Source: Aquificota bacterium
GTDB taxonomy: Bacteria > Aquificota > Aquificia > Aquificales > Hydrogenothermaceae
DNA: 7,731 nucleotides
NCBI GenBank assembly: GCA_013153795.1
Contig: JAADDV010000063.1
Span: 1-7,731 of the forward strand
Direction: 5' to 3'
The position numbers and the translations under genes were made by a program. Under the pieces are notes generated by a model that was not told where the DNA came from, made no database searches, and worked only from the letters and a program-made list of their open reading frames with translations. Below are positions 6,673-7,731 of this stretch, piece after piece (the stretch's first letter is position 1; each line of letters starts with the position of its first letter).

Positions 6673-6700
6673 TTTAGAATAAATATATTTTTATCCTAAA
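6673..6700 (-). repeat. 11-bp hairpin between pilY1 and bioB
   Basis: Bases 6673-6683 and 6690-6700 form an inverted repeat with a 6-nt loop. On the - strand transcript all eleven positions pair, one as U-G; on the + strand the same position would be an A-C mismatch, so the structure suits RNA read from pilY1 towards bioB. It lies 61 bases past the pilY1 stop. No U-tract follows directly and the stem is almost all A-U, so it would be at best a weak terminator or a 3'-end stem. Confidence 0.4.
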
Positions 6701-6760
6701 CAAAATATTACTAAAAGCAGTTAAAATAAATTAGGCTAGACTTTATCTGAATAAATAAAT

Positions 6761-7731
6761 TTATCTTTCAAACCAGAGTAAAAACTCTCCTGTTTTTAGC
6801 TTATTTTCATCTAGAAAGAATTTTGCTCTTCTAGAAGGAGGAATACCTTTCATCCAATTTGAATATCTAGAAAATCCTTCATCAATGTTTCTATAAGATA
6901 AATCTTTTAAATAAATTTCCCTTACATCTCCACCAGATAACTGAATTAGAACTTTACCATTTATTCTTTTTATAGGATATTGAGGACATTCTTCAGCTAA
7001 GGCTTCACCTGTTGCACAGTTTAATGCCCATACTCTTGTTCTTCCTCCAAATTCACAAATATTTTCTGTTGGTTCAGTAGAAACAAAAATAATAGTATTT
7101 CTGTTTGTAATAGATGGGTCAGTAATAACTCTTTCTGGAAAATATCCTTCCGGATTTTTTTCTAATAAAACCTTCCAAGATTTTTTTAAAGTTTCCCCCT
7201 GACATATATACTCTGAATTCTCGATAGTATCTGTATCTAACAAACATCCATAATGAGAGCAATCAAGTTTTATTCCATATAAAGCATTATTTTCTTTTAT
7301 AAAACTTTCATCAGTTTTGTAAAACCATCTTCCTGTTCCAAAATACATATACCAACTTCCAAAACATTTCATAAACTCAATTTTAGCAGTAATTGGATTT
7401 ATATCAGATAAATAATGAATAAATTCCCAGTTATCAGGGTCTAAAGCTCTAACATCAGCAAATAAAAGTCCTCCCTTCCAACTATTTTTAGATTTTTTAG
7501 AATAACCTAAAGCAATGTAATCAGTTATTCCATTTTTATCTATATCTAATCCTTCAGTAAAAAGTCTTCCTCCAAAGGCATTTTTTATACAGCTTCCTTC
7601 ATCAAAAAAAGAATCAAAATTTTTAAATTTATCTACTATTCTAACAAGCTCACCAGTATCTAAATCAAGAATAAAAATCTTTAAATTCTGATTCGAATCT
7701 CCATAATAATTGGTAGGCCCTGATGCAAATA
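6761..7731 (-). CDS. pilY1: PilY1-type type IV pilus tip protein, C-terminal part (5' end outside window)
   Basis: PilY1 proteins are large exported adhesins at the tip of type IV pili; their C-terminal beta-propeller binds calcium and controls pilus extension and retraction. The - strand frame is open from the right edge to the stop at 6761-6763, giving 322 residues with no start; the Met at 7372 is internal (residue 120), since conserved sequence continues before it. Family landmarks in order are a calcium-type loop DIDKNGITDY (62-71), KGGLLFADVRALD, FGTGRWFYKTD (130-140) followed by ALYGIKLD, PERVITDPSI (198-207), IIFVSTEPTENICEFGG (213-229), VWALNCATGE and LIQLSGGDVREIYL. Eight cysteines (47, 122, 157, 162, 176, 225, 238, 248) suggest disulfides outside the cytoplasm. 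No other pilus gene is visible. The family call is firm; ligand or host surface cannot be told. Confidence 0.88.
   Translation of the reverse strand, partial: FASGPTNYYGDSNQNLKIFILDLDTGELVRIVDKFKNFDSFFDEGSCIKNAFGGRLFTEGLDIDKNGITDYIALGYSKKSKNSWKGGLLFADVRALDPDNWEFIHYLSDINPITAKIEFMKCFGSWYMYFGTGRWFYKTDESFIKENNALYGIKLDCSHYGCLLDTDTIENSEYICQGETLKKSWKVLLEKNPEGYFPERVITDPSITNRNTIIFVSTEPTENICEFGGRTRVWALNCATGEALAEECPQYPIKRINGKVLIQLSGGDVREIYLKDLSYRNIDEGFSRYSNWMKGIPPSRRAKFFLDENKLKTGEFLLWFER

Overview
The window is about one-third GC and reads like the chromosome of a thermophilic, Gram-negative-type bacterium. The best guess is the Aquificota, family Hydrogenothermaceae (Sulfurihydrogenibium or a close relative). 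This rests on an outer-membrane LPS-assembly protein (so the cell is diderm), AGA-dominated arginine codons, Lys/Glu/Ile-rich proteins and the look of the Fab and RNase III proteins. The genus is inference, not proof.

Layout on the + strand: bases 1-1560 hold the C-terminal 519 codons of lptD, whose frame is open to the left edge. A 135-bp gap carries an extended -10 promoter (TGCTATAAT). A compact operon follows: fabG (TTG start, 1696-2430), acpP (2466-2696), fabF (2703-3947) and rnc (3937-4686). It supplies the ketoreductase, acyl carrier and condensing enzyme of type II fatty-acid synthesis, and its last gene encodes RNase III, which overlaps fabF by 11 nt. After a 138-bp gap comes a stand-alone PP2C-type Ser/Thr phosphatase (4825-5565; the start is moved 12 nt downstream of the longest ORF).

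Layout on the - strand: bioB (5585-6598) converges on the phosphatase gene with only 19 nt between stops. Behind it, a frame open to the right edge (6761-7731) encodes the C-terminal 322 residues of a PilY1-type type IV pilus tip protein. The ATG at 7372 is only an internal methionine. The 162-bp space between pilY1 and bioB holds an 11-bp hairpin and, directly upstream of bioB, an imperfect palindrome resembling a BirA biotin operator.

Functionally the window joins envelope biogenesis (LptD, fatty acids for lipid A and phospholipid, a pilus adhesin) with biotin synthesis (biotin is the cofactor of acetyl-CoA carboxylase, which feeds the Fab enzymes). I see no mobile element, CRISPR array, tRNA or rRNA, and no gene-free stretch longer than 300 bases. 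Most of the window is ordinary housekeeping sequence. The points most worth a second look are the putative biotin operator, the cysteine-rich PilY1 C-terminus with its calcium-type loop, and the kinase-less PP2C phosphatase.
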